Shown here: positions 41,887 through 49,630 of the stretch, one piece after another
Numbering within the stretch: position 1 is the first letter of the stretch
Layout of the letters: each line of letters opens with the position of its first letter
Assembly: GCA_001282665.1 (NCBI GenBank)
Contig: LN874948.1
Location: 566,213 to 630,212 of the forward strand
Origin: Clostridiales bacterium mt11
GTDB taxonomy: Bacteria > Bacillota > Clostridia > Tissierellales > Tepidimicrobiaceae
DNA length: 64,000 nucleotides
Reading direction: 5' to 3'
Program-made: the position numbers and the translations under genes
The notes under the pieces: generated by a model
What the model saw: the letters and a program-made list of their open reading frames with translations, nothing else
Told to the model about the DNA's origin: nothing
The model's database searches: none

Positions 41887-42825
41887 CTATTTTAATTTTT
41901 CTACGATAAAATCTGTATCTAAGAAAAAGGCTTGTCTTTTATCCTCGTGTTCTATGTCCTCAAATCCTAATTGATAAACTGTGGGATTAGTATTGGACTT
42001 TACAGTTAATATTTTATGTTTTGAATCATAGGAACAAATATATCTAGTATAAGTGGTGTGATTATACTTTTTATTCCTAACAAATCCATTTGGCATAGTC
42101 ATTGCGGACATTATATTATAAGAATATGAAAGTGCTTCTTTAGAATTATTGGGCTTTATATTCATTTTAGTTAAATAAAAGGCTTTAATAAACCTAGAAA
42201 TGGGATCATATCCTCCTGGTAAATTTTTAGTAGAGTTAAAGTCTTCAAGATTATCTAAATCTAAAAGTTGATTTAGCCTTCTAACATGGGATTCAAAACT
42301 CGGTGAATTGGTCATTACATCATATGGATTTTCATAATATATGAGTTTTCCTCTTTTAGGTTCAATAACAATACATCTTTTAGTAGAATCAGTAAACATA
42401 AAATGAAAATCTGGTGATATTATATTCTCTCCCCTATAATTTTTAGTAGCTATATGAATATTTGGTAAGTCTTCAATTAATTCCTCTACAGATTTGTAGT
42501 TTGTAAGTGCATAGGTCAAGTAATTCAAACTAGAAATATTAATCTTTCCTGTCTTCTGTTGATTGGCATAAAGATTAAACCCTGAAAAAGCATTGGTAAC
42601 CCCTATTAATCCATGTTCATTTATACCATCTTTCAATGGATCTCGATTTTCAAAACATATCCCTAATGTCTTATATGTAGAGTACAATGGATTATCCACT
42701 AAATCATTACAAAAATTATAATTTTTTGGTAAATAGATTACATTATAATCTAAAGGAACTTCATAATCCATCGTCCTTCCCACGACACAACCATCTTCAT
42801 AATTTATTTTTATAGCTGTACACAT
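41887..42825 (-). CDS. Choloylglycine hydrolase / penicillin V acylase family
   Basis: The product is 312 residues from ATG 42825 rather than from 42861, because cleavage of Met must expose Cys2: the mature protein begins CTAIKINYEDGCVVGRTMDY, with the Ntn nucleophile Cys2, Arg17 and Asp20 in place. Further conserved parts are GLIGVTNAFSGFNLYA, DVMTNSPSFESH and the C-terminal TTYTRYICSYDSKHKIL. GAGAGGG precedes this start. Family members hydrolyse bile-salt or penicillin-type amide bonds, or acyl-homoserine lactones; sequence alone does not decide which. No signal peptide is visible, so it is cytoplasmic, as is usual for Gram-positive members. Confidence 0.85.
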   Translation of the reverse strand: MCTAIKINYEDGCVVGRTMDYEVPLDYNVIYLPKNYNFCNDLVDNPLYSTYKTLGICFENRDPLKDGINEHGLIGVTNAFSGFNLYANQQKTGKINISSLNYLTYALTNYKSVEELIEDLPNIHIATKNYRGENIISPDFHFMFTDSTKRCIVIEPKRGKLIYYENPYDVMTNSPSFESHVRRLNQLLDLDNLEDFNSTKNLPGGYDPISRFIKAFYLTKMNIKPNNSKEALSYSYNIMSAMTMPNGFVRNKKYNHTTYTRYICSYDSKHKILTVKSNTNPTVYQLGFEDIEHEDKRQAFFLDTDFIVEKLK

Positions 42826-42952
42826 ATTATCCCTCTCATTTCTATAATGACTACCTTCCAATATTATATCATGTTTTTATTTTGAATAGTAAAGTAAAGA
42901 GCCTCCTTTAAGCCTAATATCTAAAACCTTTTTAAAACCAAAATAGAGTCTA

Positions 42953-42998
42953 AGAAATGAAATTAAGAAGGATTTAAATCCTTCTTAATTTCATTTCT
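42953..42998. terminator. 46-base perfect palindrome, probable terminator
   Basis: Positions 42953-42975 and 42976-42998 are exact reverse complements, with no loop, centred on GGATTTAAATCC. It sits eight bases after the stop codon of the lipoprotein gene at 43007. As RNA it would form a very long hairpin. T-rich sequence on the minus strand side supports a terminator role. Confidence 0.7.
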
Positions 42999-43006
42999 CA
43001 GTTGAT

Positions 43007-43573
43007 TTATTTTTTATTAAATAAGTTTTTAAATTCTTCAAAGTCAATATATTTTATACGTCGCCCTTGCTCGGTATCTACTGTATCTAAAAAGATATAT
43101 ATTTCTTCTTCATCGTTTTTACTCTTTATATTTGCAAATTTTATCTTGACCGAATATGAATCTACATCATCAGCTTTTTTAAATTCTTCAATAGTATATT
43201 GTGTCTCTGGATATTCTTTCAAATATAAATTTGGTAATAATCTATTTTTTACCAATCTTTCTATTTCTTTTTCTGTTAAAGTTTCTCTCCATTCTTCTAC
43301 CCAGGGGTCATCTTTCAAATCACTTAACACTTTTAAATCCGATTCATCCTTTTCCAATTTATTCATTTTTGAATCTAAACGTTCAGTTAAATTTTCCCAT
43401 TCTTCTTCGGAATACTGAAATTGCTCTAAATAAGAATCTAAAAAACTTTCTATTACCTTTTTATCTTCATCAGGTATATTTGCTTTATTTTTAGTATTTA
43501 AACAGGATGTTAAAAAGATTATAATTAATAAATTTACTATAACCAATAATTTTTTATTATTTATTTTTCCCAT
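43007..43573 (-). CDS. Small uncharacterised lipoprotein
   Basis: The 188-residue protein (start ATG 43573; AAGGG at good distance; TTG 43579 is the alternative) has a lipoprotein signal NNKKLLVIVNLLIIIFLTSC with the acylated cysteine near residue 23. The mature part is highly charged and helical (EDKKVIESFLDSYLEQFQYS, EEWENLTERLDSKMNKLEKD), ending with a small beta region (YSVKIKFANIKSKNDEEEIY). I do not recognise the family; the layout resembles DUF-type lipoproteins. The small gene at 43595 lies just upstream. Confidence 0.7.
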   Translation of the reverse strand: MGKINNKKLLVIVNLLIIIFLTSCLNTKNKANIPDEDKKVIESFLDSYLEQFQYSEEEWENLTERLDSKMNKLEKDESDLKVLSDLKDDPWVEEWRETLTEKEIERLVKNRLLPNLYLKEYPETQYTIEEFKKADDVDSYSVKIKFANIKSKNDEEEIYIFLDTVDTEQGRRIKYIDFEEFKNLFNKK

Positions 43574-43594
43574 ATTCAACCCTTAGCATCTCCT

Positions 43595-43765
43595 TTACCT
43601 ATAAAACAATTTACAATGCGGAACCTTTGAACCACTTGTATATTTAATAGATTCGGGATAAGCCTCCATAATTAGCCCATAACCAGAAATTTCGTATCCC
43701 ATATATCTCATGCAATAATAATCTACTTCTCTAGCTGCTAATGTATTACCATTTATATATTTCAA
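43595..43765 (-). CDS. Small ORF directly after the ABC-F gene
   Basis: A 56-residue frame starting with TTG at 43765, immediately after the ABC-F stop (43768-43766), with AAGGG overlapping that stop as a ribosome binding site. It reads YINGNTLAAREVDYYCMRYM, GLIMEAYPESIKYTSGSKVP and HCKLFYR. No family recognised; C and H residues are spaced loosely, so no clear zinc site. It may be a genuine coupled small gene or the tail of a lost one. Confidence 0.45.
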   Translation of the reverse strand: MKYINGNTLAAREVDYYCMRYMGYEISGYGLIMEAYPESIKYTSGSKVPHCKLFYR

Positions 43766-45235
43766 TTAACCCTTAATTCTGTTTATTTTTCTATCCTTTA
43801 CTTCATAAATTATATCTGCAACATTATCAATTAGAGTATTATCATGAGTTACGAATAGGATGGTACCCTCATATACTTTCATCATCGATTCCAATGCACT
43901 CACAGTATAAGTATCAAGAAAAGTAGAAGGTTCATCCATTAAAAGTATATTGTACTCTCCAGATAGCATTTTTAACAACATTAGCTTCGTTAATTCTCCT
44001 CCACTCAATTGATATAATGATTTTTTAATGTCATCTTTTTCAAAACCTATCTGAATTAACATTGCTATTAATTCATTTGCTTTATAATCGGAATCTTCTA
44101 ACAAAAATTCCAGTAAGGTTTCTTTACTAGATGACATATAATTCTGCTGCTCAAAATATCCTATCCTTGCTTTTTTAGCTATTGTAAAAGCTTCATCACC
44201 TAAAAGTATCATTCGTAAAAGAGTTGTTTTTCCTACACCATTGCCACCAGTTATTGCAACTTTTTTTGCTAATGGAATAATAATGGATGCATCCTCAAAT
44301 AAATGATGCTCCCCTAGCCTTTTATTGATATTATCCCCTATAATAGGATAATCGTTATATAGTTTAATAGCCTTACTTTGTCTAAATATTACCTTCGTTT
44401 CCATTTCAGGCGAAGTAACTTCTTCTAAAGTTTCAAGTCTTTGTTCAATATTTTTTGCAGATTTATTCATGCTTTTTTCCTTGCTACTAACAGGCCTCTG
44501 TCCACTTAAGCGTCCGTCTTGTTTAGTTTTATTCTTAGATGGTTTTCCAATTTTCTTGGAATCAAGGCTACTAGCTTTTTCTTTTTTGGATTCAAATGCT
44601 TGTTTAAGACGCTGTTTTTCATTGATATACATTTGGTACATTTTTCCCTGTTGTTCTCTTTCAGACCTTTTCTGCTCTATATAATCAGAGTAATTACCAT
44701 AATATTCTTTTATATCATGATTATTTATTTCCCAAATCTTATGAACCATAGAATCTAAAAAATAACGCTCATGGCTTACTATTATTAACGCTCCTGGAAA
44801 ATACTCTAATTGTTGAATTAATAATTCAACTCCATTTCTATCCAAATAGGAAGTTGGCTCATCTGCAACAATGCATACTGCTTGCTCTGCGAATGCTTGA
44901 GAAATTCGGTATCTTGTTTTTTCTCCACCACTCATATGCTCATAGCTCTTATAATTAATTTGCCAAATAGATGTCCAATAATTAAATGTACTGATATCAA
45001 CACTCTGTTTCGGTAAAATCTGAGGTATTAGAACTACCTTACCATTATGTGAAACTTGGCATCCATCAGATTTTAAGTTCCCTGACAAGATGTTTAACAA
45101 AGATGTTTTTCCAGAGCCATTATTCCCTATTAAACCAATTCTTTCTCCCTCATATATAGTGAGTTCAGAGATATCTAAAAGTTCCTTGCCATTATACTCA
45201 AGATAAATATTTTTTGCTCTTATTATTTCAGTCAT
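43766..45235 (-). CDS. ABC-F ribosomal protection protein (CplR/Vml/MsrD-like)
   Basis: The 489-residue protein has two ATPase domains and no membrane segments. First domain: Walker A IGNNGSGKTS, signature MSGGEKTRYR, Walker B VCIVADEPTSYLD. Second: GGNGVGKTTLL, LSGGELTKLMLLK and ILLMDEPSTFLD. The roughly 90-residue basic linker between them (EREQQGKMYQMYINEKQRLK to SSKEKSMNKSAKNIEQRLE) is the arm that reaches the ribosomal exit-site/PTC in antibiotic-resistance ABC-F proteins. Such proteins displace macrolides, lincosamides, pleuromutilins or streptogramins from the ribosome. A leader-peptide attenuator upstream (45319-45424) supports antibiotic induction; which drug is inferred only from the RLR motif. 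Confidence 0.9.
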   Translation of the reverse strand: MTEIIRAKNIYLEYNGKELLDISELTIYEGERIGLIGNNGSGKTSLLNILSGNLKSDGCQVSHNGKVVLIPQILPKQSVDISTFNYWTSIWQINYKSYEHMSGGEKTRYRISQAFAEQAVCIVADEPTSYLDRNGVELLIQQLEYFPGALIIVSHERYFLDSMVHKIWEINNHDIKEYYGNYSDYIEQKRSEREQQGKMYQMYINEKQRLKQAFESKKEKASSLDSKKIGKPSKNKTKQDGRLSGQRPVSSKEKSMNKSAKNIEQRLETLEEVTSPEMETKVIFRQSKAIKLYNDYPIIGDNINKRLGEHHLFEDASIIIPLAKKVAITGGNGVGKTTLLRMILLGDEAFTIAKKARIGYFEQQNYMSSSKETLLEFLLEDSDYKANELIAMLIQIGFEKDDIKKSLYQLSGGELTKLMLLKMLSGEYNILLMDEPSTFLDTYTVSALESMMKVYEGTILFVTHDNTLIDNVADIIYEVKDRKINRIKG

Positions 45236-45318
45236 AATTTTTCCCCCTTGATTAAATTGGAACAGCCAATATAATTTAGGGAGCTAATAATTCCAACCAT
45301 ATCCTTAATCATTTATAA

Positions 45319-45336
45319 TTAAGGATTTCTATTCAT
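45319..45336 (-). CDS. Second leader ORF, MNRNP
   Basis: A five-codon frame (ATG AAT AGA AAT CCT TAA) behind a perfect AGGAGG. The AGGAGG lies in the 3' arm of the hairpin 45340-45375, so this leader is translated only when that hairpin is open. It overlaps the start of another hairpin (ATCCTTAAT with ATTAAGGAT, 45300-45326). Part of the ABC-F attenuator. Confidence 0.45.
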   Translation of the reverse strand: MNRNP

Positions 45337-45339
45337 TTT

Positions 45340-45375
45340 AGCCTCCTATTCTAGTTATAGCAATAGAAGGAGGCT
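45340..45375 (-). promoter_or_regulatory. Attenuator hairpin of the ABC-F leader
   Basis: AGCCTCC with GGAGGCT closes a long stem that continues with TATTCTA/TAGAA-type pairs. It holds the AGGAGG site of the second leader ORF. An alternative pairing exists: CTTCTAT of the 5' arm can pair with GATAGAAG just after the first leader ORF, which otherwise pairs with the CTTCTATC inside that ORF. A ribosome stalled on the first ORF would therefore open the structure. Confidence 0.65.
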
Positions 45376-45394
45376 GCTCATATACCTTCTATCG

Positions 45395-45424
45395 CTATTT
45401 GATAGAAGTTCTTAATCTACCCAT
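45395..45424 (-). CDS. Leader peptide MGRLRTSIK of the ABC-F attenuator
   Basis: A nine-codon ORF about 190 bases upstream of the ABC-F gene, ATG at 45424 after GAGGTG. The peptide contains Arg-Leu-Arg, the +X+ motif that stalls ribosomes in the presence of macrolides in ermD-type leaders (established knowledge). Its codons 6-8 form one arm (CTTCTATC) of the first hairpin, with GATAGAAG right after the stop, so stalling at the RLR codons would switch the downstream fold. Confidence 0.7.
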   Translation of the reverse strand: MGRLRTSIK

Positions 45425-45589
45425 CTTTTTCACCTCGTCTACTAAATTATCTATTTAAATATATTATATCGAATTAAGAAATAAAAATCATTATAAACTA
45501 TTTCTAAAATTCTAACTTTACAAGTTCTAGGCTAAAATATTGGATTTAAGTCATACTTCATTCAGAAGTAATCTATATACAATTTACAA

Positions 45590-46666
45590 TCATTTTATCG
45601 TAAATTCTTCCGTTGACGGCTCACCATTCCAAGTATACCCATCGGAGCAATAGTATACTCTTTCTACAGAACCATCTGTTCTTGTATAGTCTATAACAAA
45701 AACTTGCCCTGTTTCTATAAGCATCGGGTAATTGTCATAAGGCAGTACACTGCCTGTTTTCTTCTTATCCTTAAAATATTCATAAGCATTTTCCAATCGC
45801 CAAAATTCTCGGTATTCATAATCTTTGAATCCTGTTAAATCTTGTTTTCCGAAATAGGACGCCTCATAATTTTTTCCGTTGATTGATACTATATCCACTC
45901 TAAACGGTTCAACCTCCTTCATTAACCAAGATAAATCCTCAGAATAGATGTTATCTTCGTAGCGTTTCTTTAGTTGATTTGCCATACAAGGAACGGAATT
46001 GGTAATATACTCCATAGAATCAAAATCTGTATGAGTACTGCCGTAAATCCCCATAATGTTCTCGCCCTTTAGTTTATCAAATTCACGGATAAAGTTCTCC
46101 ATCATCTTATTTTCACGATATACATTATCAGAGTGTTCATAATAATACTTGCCTTGTTCAATAGCTTCTTGTGCCAATAAATATTTCTCGGTGTTTTTCA
46201 AATTATTTTCTTCAAGATATTTCAAAAACCGTTGTCCAGTAGTATCGTACTGATGCCCTACATCTGTCCCGTGGAAAATAGTTTCTGGACACTCGCTTTT
46301 TACTTTTTTATAAAATTCCTTAACATAAGGATTATGTGCCGCTGTGCCTTCCCAATCCTTATATAATTCCTCCATAATATCGTCGCTATCCGACTGCATC
46401 CACAAATTTAAAAATTCTGCACCATAGTAGGAACCTTCAATGAATAAATGTCGCATGTTCTCCTCATGATAGTATTGATTCCACAACTCTAATTCTTTTT
46501 CCAATATTTTTTGAATACCATGATATTCTCCATATAGGTAAATCTGTCCCGTTGATTGAGCTGAAGATTTAGCTGTATCGATGGATAGGGTACTATATGA
46601 ACAAGCAACCAATACCGATACCATGATTAATGCCATAGCAAACATAAAAAATCTTGTGTTTTTCAT
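45590..46666 (-). CDS. Lipoprotein, TIKI/ChaN/EreA-like superfamily candidate
   Basis: The 358-residue protein has a lipoprotein signal, FFMFAMALIMVSVLVACSYS, with the lipobox cysteine near residue 22. The mature part contains IYLYGEYHGIQKILEKELEL, HLFIEGSYYGAEFLNLWMQ, ETIFHGTDVGHQYD and NIMGIYGSTHTDF. The GE-x-HG pattern, a following E and the later G-x-TH pattern resemble the metalloenzyme superfamily that includes TIKI, ChaN and erythromycin esterases. I would not assign an activity. It is adjacent to the inducible ABC-F gene in the same direction but separated by the leader region. ATG 46666 with GAGG upstream. Confidence 0.6.
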   Translation of the reverse strand: MKNTRFFMFAMALIMVSVLVACSYSTLSIDTAKSSAQSTGQIYLYGEYHGIQKILEKELELWNQYYHEENMRHLFIEGSYYGAEFLNLWMQSDSDDIMEELYKDWEGTAAHNPYVKEFYKKVKSECPETIFHGTDVGHQYDTTGQRFLKYLEENNLKNTEKYLLAQEAIEQGKYYYEHSDNVYRENKMMENFIREFDKLKGENIMGIYGSTHTDFDSMEYITNSVPCMANQLKKRYEDNIYSEDLSWLMKEVEPFRVDIVSINGKNYEASYFGKQDLTGFKDYEYREFWRLENAYEYFKDKKKTGSVLPYDNYPMLIETGQVFVIDYTRTDGSVERVYYCSDGYTWNGEPSTEEFTIK

Positions 46667-46730
46667 AGGCTCACCTCATAATATAAATTATTTTTTTGAT
46701 TTGTTTATATTAGAAAGTAAAATATAGACA

Positions 46731-47066
46731 TTAATTTTTGATTCTTTTATTTTTCATTCTTTCAGATTCAAGTTGTGTATATCTAATAACAAAATACACA
46801 CATAAAATAATAGAAGCAACAATTAGAAGTCTTTTCATTGAAGGTAAATTAAATATTTCTTCTGTTAATACTATTGCAAGTATAATTGCCGAAGTTAAAA
46901 AGATAGTTCCTATAAAATAATATCGTTCTTTTGTCTTTAATTTTTTTCTTTCTTCCTGACTTGCCATGTAGTACATCACGGAGATCAAAGGTCCCTTCTG
47001 CAAAAATGAAAAAATAGAAATAATTAACGATATGCTTATAAGTAGAACTAATTCAATTATTAACAC
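46731..47066 (-). CDS. Small membrane protein, DUF3784-like
   Basis: The 111-residue protein starts at GTG 47066 after GAGGGG. It has three membrane helices: LIIELVLLISISLIISIFSF, FIGTIFLTSAIILAIVLTE and LLIVASIILCVYFVIRY, with the cytoplasmic loop MASQEERKKLKTKERYYF, resembling the EEKKKYD-type loop of DUF3784 proteins. Function unknown. Transcribed in the same direction as the lipoprotein gene 65 bases downstream, so possibly in one operon with it. Confidence 0.7.
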   Translation of the reverse strand: MLIIELVLLISISLIISIFSFLQKGPLISVMYYMASQEERKKLKTKERYYFIGTIFLTSAIILAIVLTEEIFNLPSMKRLLIVASIILCVYFVIRYTQLESERMKNKRIKN

Positions 47067-47170
47067 TATAATTCCCCTCCTCTTACATAGAATTTGCTTG
47101 AAAATAGAACCTATAATTAATTATCTTTAAAATAATCTTTTGACTTTTCATATATAATCGTACCTCCATC

Positions 47171-47443
47171 TTAAATTTCCTGTATTATTAAAGAATCTGG
47201 TTCTATATGTGATTTATCAATTAAATCTATGTCTATTCCTAAGGTATCAACAAGAGTTTCAAGTAATCCAACAAAATCAAGTCCTCTTAATTTTCGTATC
47301 AATATATAAATCTATATCACTTTTACTAGTAGCGTCTCCTTTAGCATATGATCCAAATAATATTTCTTATCTACTGAATGGTTTCTTAATATTGGAATTG
47401 TCTTTTCCATTATTGTTTCAATTGTAATAATATTAGAATTCAT
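47171..47443 (-). pseudogene. Frameshifted nucleotidyltransferase (MNT-type)
   Basis: Starting at ATG 47443, the frame reads ETIMEKTIPILRNHSVDKKY. The nucleotidyltransferase core then continues in the next frame as GSYAKGDATSKSDIDLYID and in a third as RGLDFVGLLETLVDTLGIDI to the stop at 47171. Two single-base shifts break a gene of about 90 codons. Such minimal nucleotidyltransferases are usually antitoxins paired with HEPN toxins; the upstream 47523-47714 ORF could be what is left of the partner, but no HEPN motif (RX4-6H) is visible there. Confidence 0.7.
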
Positions 47444-47522
47444 AACTTAGAACCTGCTTGGAACTATTTAACAATTTATCTATATATTTATTATATCATT
47501 AATCATAGTCCTTAAAACCTAT

Positions 47523-47800
47523 TTAGGTAATTTTACCATAAATATTTAGAGGAAGTCTGTTCACTTCCCTAATATCTAACAGCAAATCCACCAAAATCTG
47601 AAAGGAGTTATATAAATGTGATACCACATAAATAGCATTTTGAGGTAGATATTTATTCTGACTATAAAACTTTTCTTTCATTATCCTCCAACACCTATAG
47701 CTAAATTTCACCATAGCTGTTTAACCTTTGCAACAATATATTGCTTTGTTTCAGTTATCGTTGCACAACGATTGAAACGTTCCAGTTTGAAAAAACAGTA
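47523..47800 (-). pseudogene. Coding remnants of unknown origin
   Basis: On the minus strand a 63-codon ORF (FSYRCWRIMKEKFYSQNKYL to LLLDIREVNRLPLNIYGKIT) lies next to another open stretch in a different frame (YMEYCFFKLERFNRCATITE, TKQYIVAKVKQLW). Together they look like a broken gene, but I recognise neither part. No ribosome binding site. Confidence 0.35.
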
Positions 47801-47837
47801 TTCCATGTATATGAGTTCTTTTCCATCTTTATGTACA

Positions 47838-47925
47838 TTAGGAAATGACCCTTTCCTAATGTTCTCAATTACCAAAAGAAAGAAGTGTTGAATCCTTTAT
47901 TTCTAAAGATTTCAACACTTCTTTT
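47838..47925. terminator. Two hairpins, including copy d of the dispersed family
   Basis: CATTAGGAAA pairs with TTTCCTAATG (47838-47863, ten base pairs). Next to it AAGAAGTGTTGAA pairs with TTCAACACTTCTT (47883-47925), with the TTATTTCTAAA loop typical of copies a and b. They lie between the guaA side and the remnants and can terminate the TnpB/guaA side transcript. Confidence 0.65.
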
Positions 47926-47967
47926 AACTTTACCATTTTAAAAGTTTGCCTTAAAATTTGTCAATTA

Positions 47968-48096
47968 TACACTGTCAATTGACTCTACTCCCGCCGTAAG
48001 TTGCCGACCTCTACCTCTTTACATTCGGTAGAAGTCTCGCCAGCCCTGACAGAGGTAACTCCTTCAATTCACCTTCGCTGTCGTTCGTTTCATTGG
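47968..48096 (-). mobile_element. IS200/IS605-type right-end remnant (TnpB tail and omega-RNA-like end)
   Basis: Directly after the guaA stop codon the minus strand reads, in one frame, TNDSEGELKELPLSGLARLL then PNVKR and a stop, resembling a TnpB C-terminus, followed by a GC-rich structured end (GGTCGGCAACTTACGGCGGG then AGTAGAGTCAATTGAC) of the type found at right ends of IS605-group elements, where the omega RNA is encoded. The rest of the element is missing. Recognised by eye, without search. Confidence 0.5.
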
Positions 48097-48099
48097 GAG

Positions 48100-49614
48100 T
48101 TATTCCCACTCAATGGTAGCTGGTGGTTTATCTGTTATATCATATACTACTCTATTCACTTCTGGTACTTCATCGGTGATTCTTGTAGATATCTTTCGTA
48201 ATAAATCTAGAGGGATTGGATACCATTTAGCTACCATTGCATCTTTTGTGGATATAGCTCTTAATGCTATGGTATGCTTATAGGTTCTTTCTCCATGGGT
48301 TACTCCTACACTCCTTATGTTAGGTAATATAGCAAAATACTGCCATATTTCCTTGTCTAGACCTGCCTTTTTAATTTCTTCTCTGTAAATATAATCTGCA
48401 TCTCTTAAGATGTCTAATTTTTCTTTTGTTAATTCGCCAAGACATCTAACTCCTAAACCTGGTCCCGGGAAAGGCTGTCTATCTACTATATCTGAACTAA
48501 TCCCAAGTAATCTACCAACTTCCCTTACTTCATCTTTAAACAGCTGTCTTAAAGGTTCTAACAGTTCAAAATTAATATCTTCTGGAAGTCCACCTACATT
48601 GTGATGGCTCTTTACTGTAACCTTTCCATCCATTCCACTTTCTATTACATCTGGATAGATGGTCCCTTGTACTAGGAAGTCTATATCTGTCAATTTACTT
48701 TGTTCTTCTTCAAATACTCTAATAAATTCTTCTCCAATAACTTTTCTCTTTTGTTCTGGATCTGTAACGCCTTTTAGTTTATTTAAGAATCTATCTTCAG
48801 CATCTACGCTAATAAGGTTTATATGGAATTCATCTCTAAACACTTTTTCTACTTGTTCTTTTTCTTTTTTTCTAAGAAGTCCATGGTCTACAAATACACA
48901 GACTAAATTGTCTCCAATGGCTTTATGAACCAATACAGCTGCTACTGAAGAATCTACTCCACCAGATAAGGCACATAAAGCTTTTTTATCTCCTACTTGT
49001 TTTTTGATTTCCTCTATGCTCTCTTCAATGAACTCTTTCATATCCCATTTCTGTTCGCAATTACAGATTTTAAATAGGAAGTTATCGATTATATTTTTAC
49101 CATAATCTGAAGTTTCTATTTCAGGATGGAACTTCACACCATAAATCTTTTTTTCTTCATTTCCTATTGCAACGACATCTTTTCCAAGTTTAGCAATTGG
49201 TTTTGAAGTTTTTGGCAAAGTCTTAAATACATATTCTTTATTTATCCAAAGAGGCATTTTTTCTTCTAATCCATTGAATAAAAGACTGTCTTTATCTACA
49301 TTTACATCTTCAAAGTCATAATCATTATTCTTAGGCTCTGTTGACTTTCCACCATGGATTTCTGCCATAATATCAGCACCATATCCTATAGCTAAAATAG
49401 GTAAGCCTAAGTTAAATACCTCTTTATCCATCTTCTGTATTGATACTACATCATTTGGTTCTCCACCAGAGATTATTATGCCTTCAGGATTTTTAGCTTT
49501 AATCTTTTCTATCGAATAACTATAAGGTACTATTTCACAATAGACCTTAGATTCTCTAATGCGTCTTCCTAAATATCTACTAAATTTACCGCCTAAATCT
49601 AAAATTAAAATCAA
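48100..49614 (-). CDS. guaA: GMP synthase (glutamine-hydrolysing)
   Basis: The 504-residue enzyme converts XMP to GMP. It has an N-terminal class-I glutamine amidotransferase domain (ILILDLGGKFSRYLGRRIRE, GIIISGGEPNDV, and HPE in KFHPEIE), the ATP pyrophosphatase motif ALSGGVDSSVAAVL and the C-terminal dimerisation end KPPATIEWE. In place of the usual GxCYG nucleophile elbow the sequence shows ILAIGYGADIMAEIHGG, with glycine where the catalytic cysteine is expected. The glutaminase site thus looks inactive and the enzyme may use free ammonia. TTG 49614 after AGGAGG; 16 bases after guaB. Confidence 0.93.
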   Translation of the reverse strand: MILILDLGGKFSRYLGRRIRESKVYCEIVPYSYSIEKIKAKNPEGIIISGGEPNDVVSIQKMDKEVFNLGLPILAIGYGADIMAEIHGGKSTEPKNNDYDFEDVNVDKDSLLFNGLEEKMPLWINKEYVFKTLPKTSKPIAKLGKDVVAIGNEEKKIYGVKFHPEIETSDYGKNIIDNFLFKICNCEQKWDMKEFIEESIEEIKKQVGDKKALCALSGGVDSSVAAVLVHKAIGDNLVCVFVDHGLLRKKEKEQVEKVFRDEFHINLISVDAEDRFLNKLKGVTDPEQKRKVIGEEFIRVFEEEQSKLTDIDFLVQGTIYPDVIESGMDGKVTVKSHHNVGGLPEDINFELLEPLRQLFKDEVREVGRLLGISSDIVDRQPFPGPGLGVRCLGELTKEKLDILRDADYIYREEIKKAGLDKEIWQYFAILPNIRSVGVTHGERTYKHTIALRAISTKDAMVAKWYPIPLDLLRKISTRITDEVPEVNRVVYDITDKPPATIEWE

Positions 49615-49630
49615 ACTAAAACCTCCTTTA

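Noticed and set aside
47171..47714. Intact MNT/HEPN toxin-antitoxin system
   Set aside because: The nucleotidyltransferase has two frameshifts and the neighbouring 63-codon ORF lacks the HEPN RX4-6H motif.
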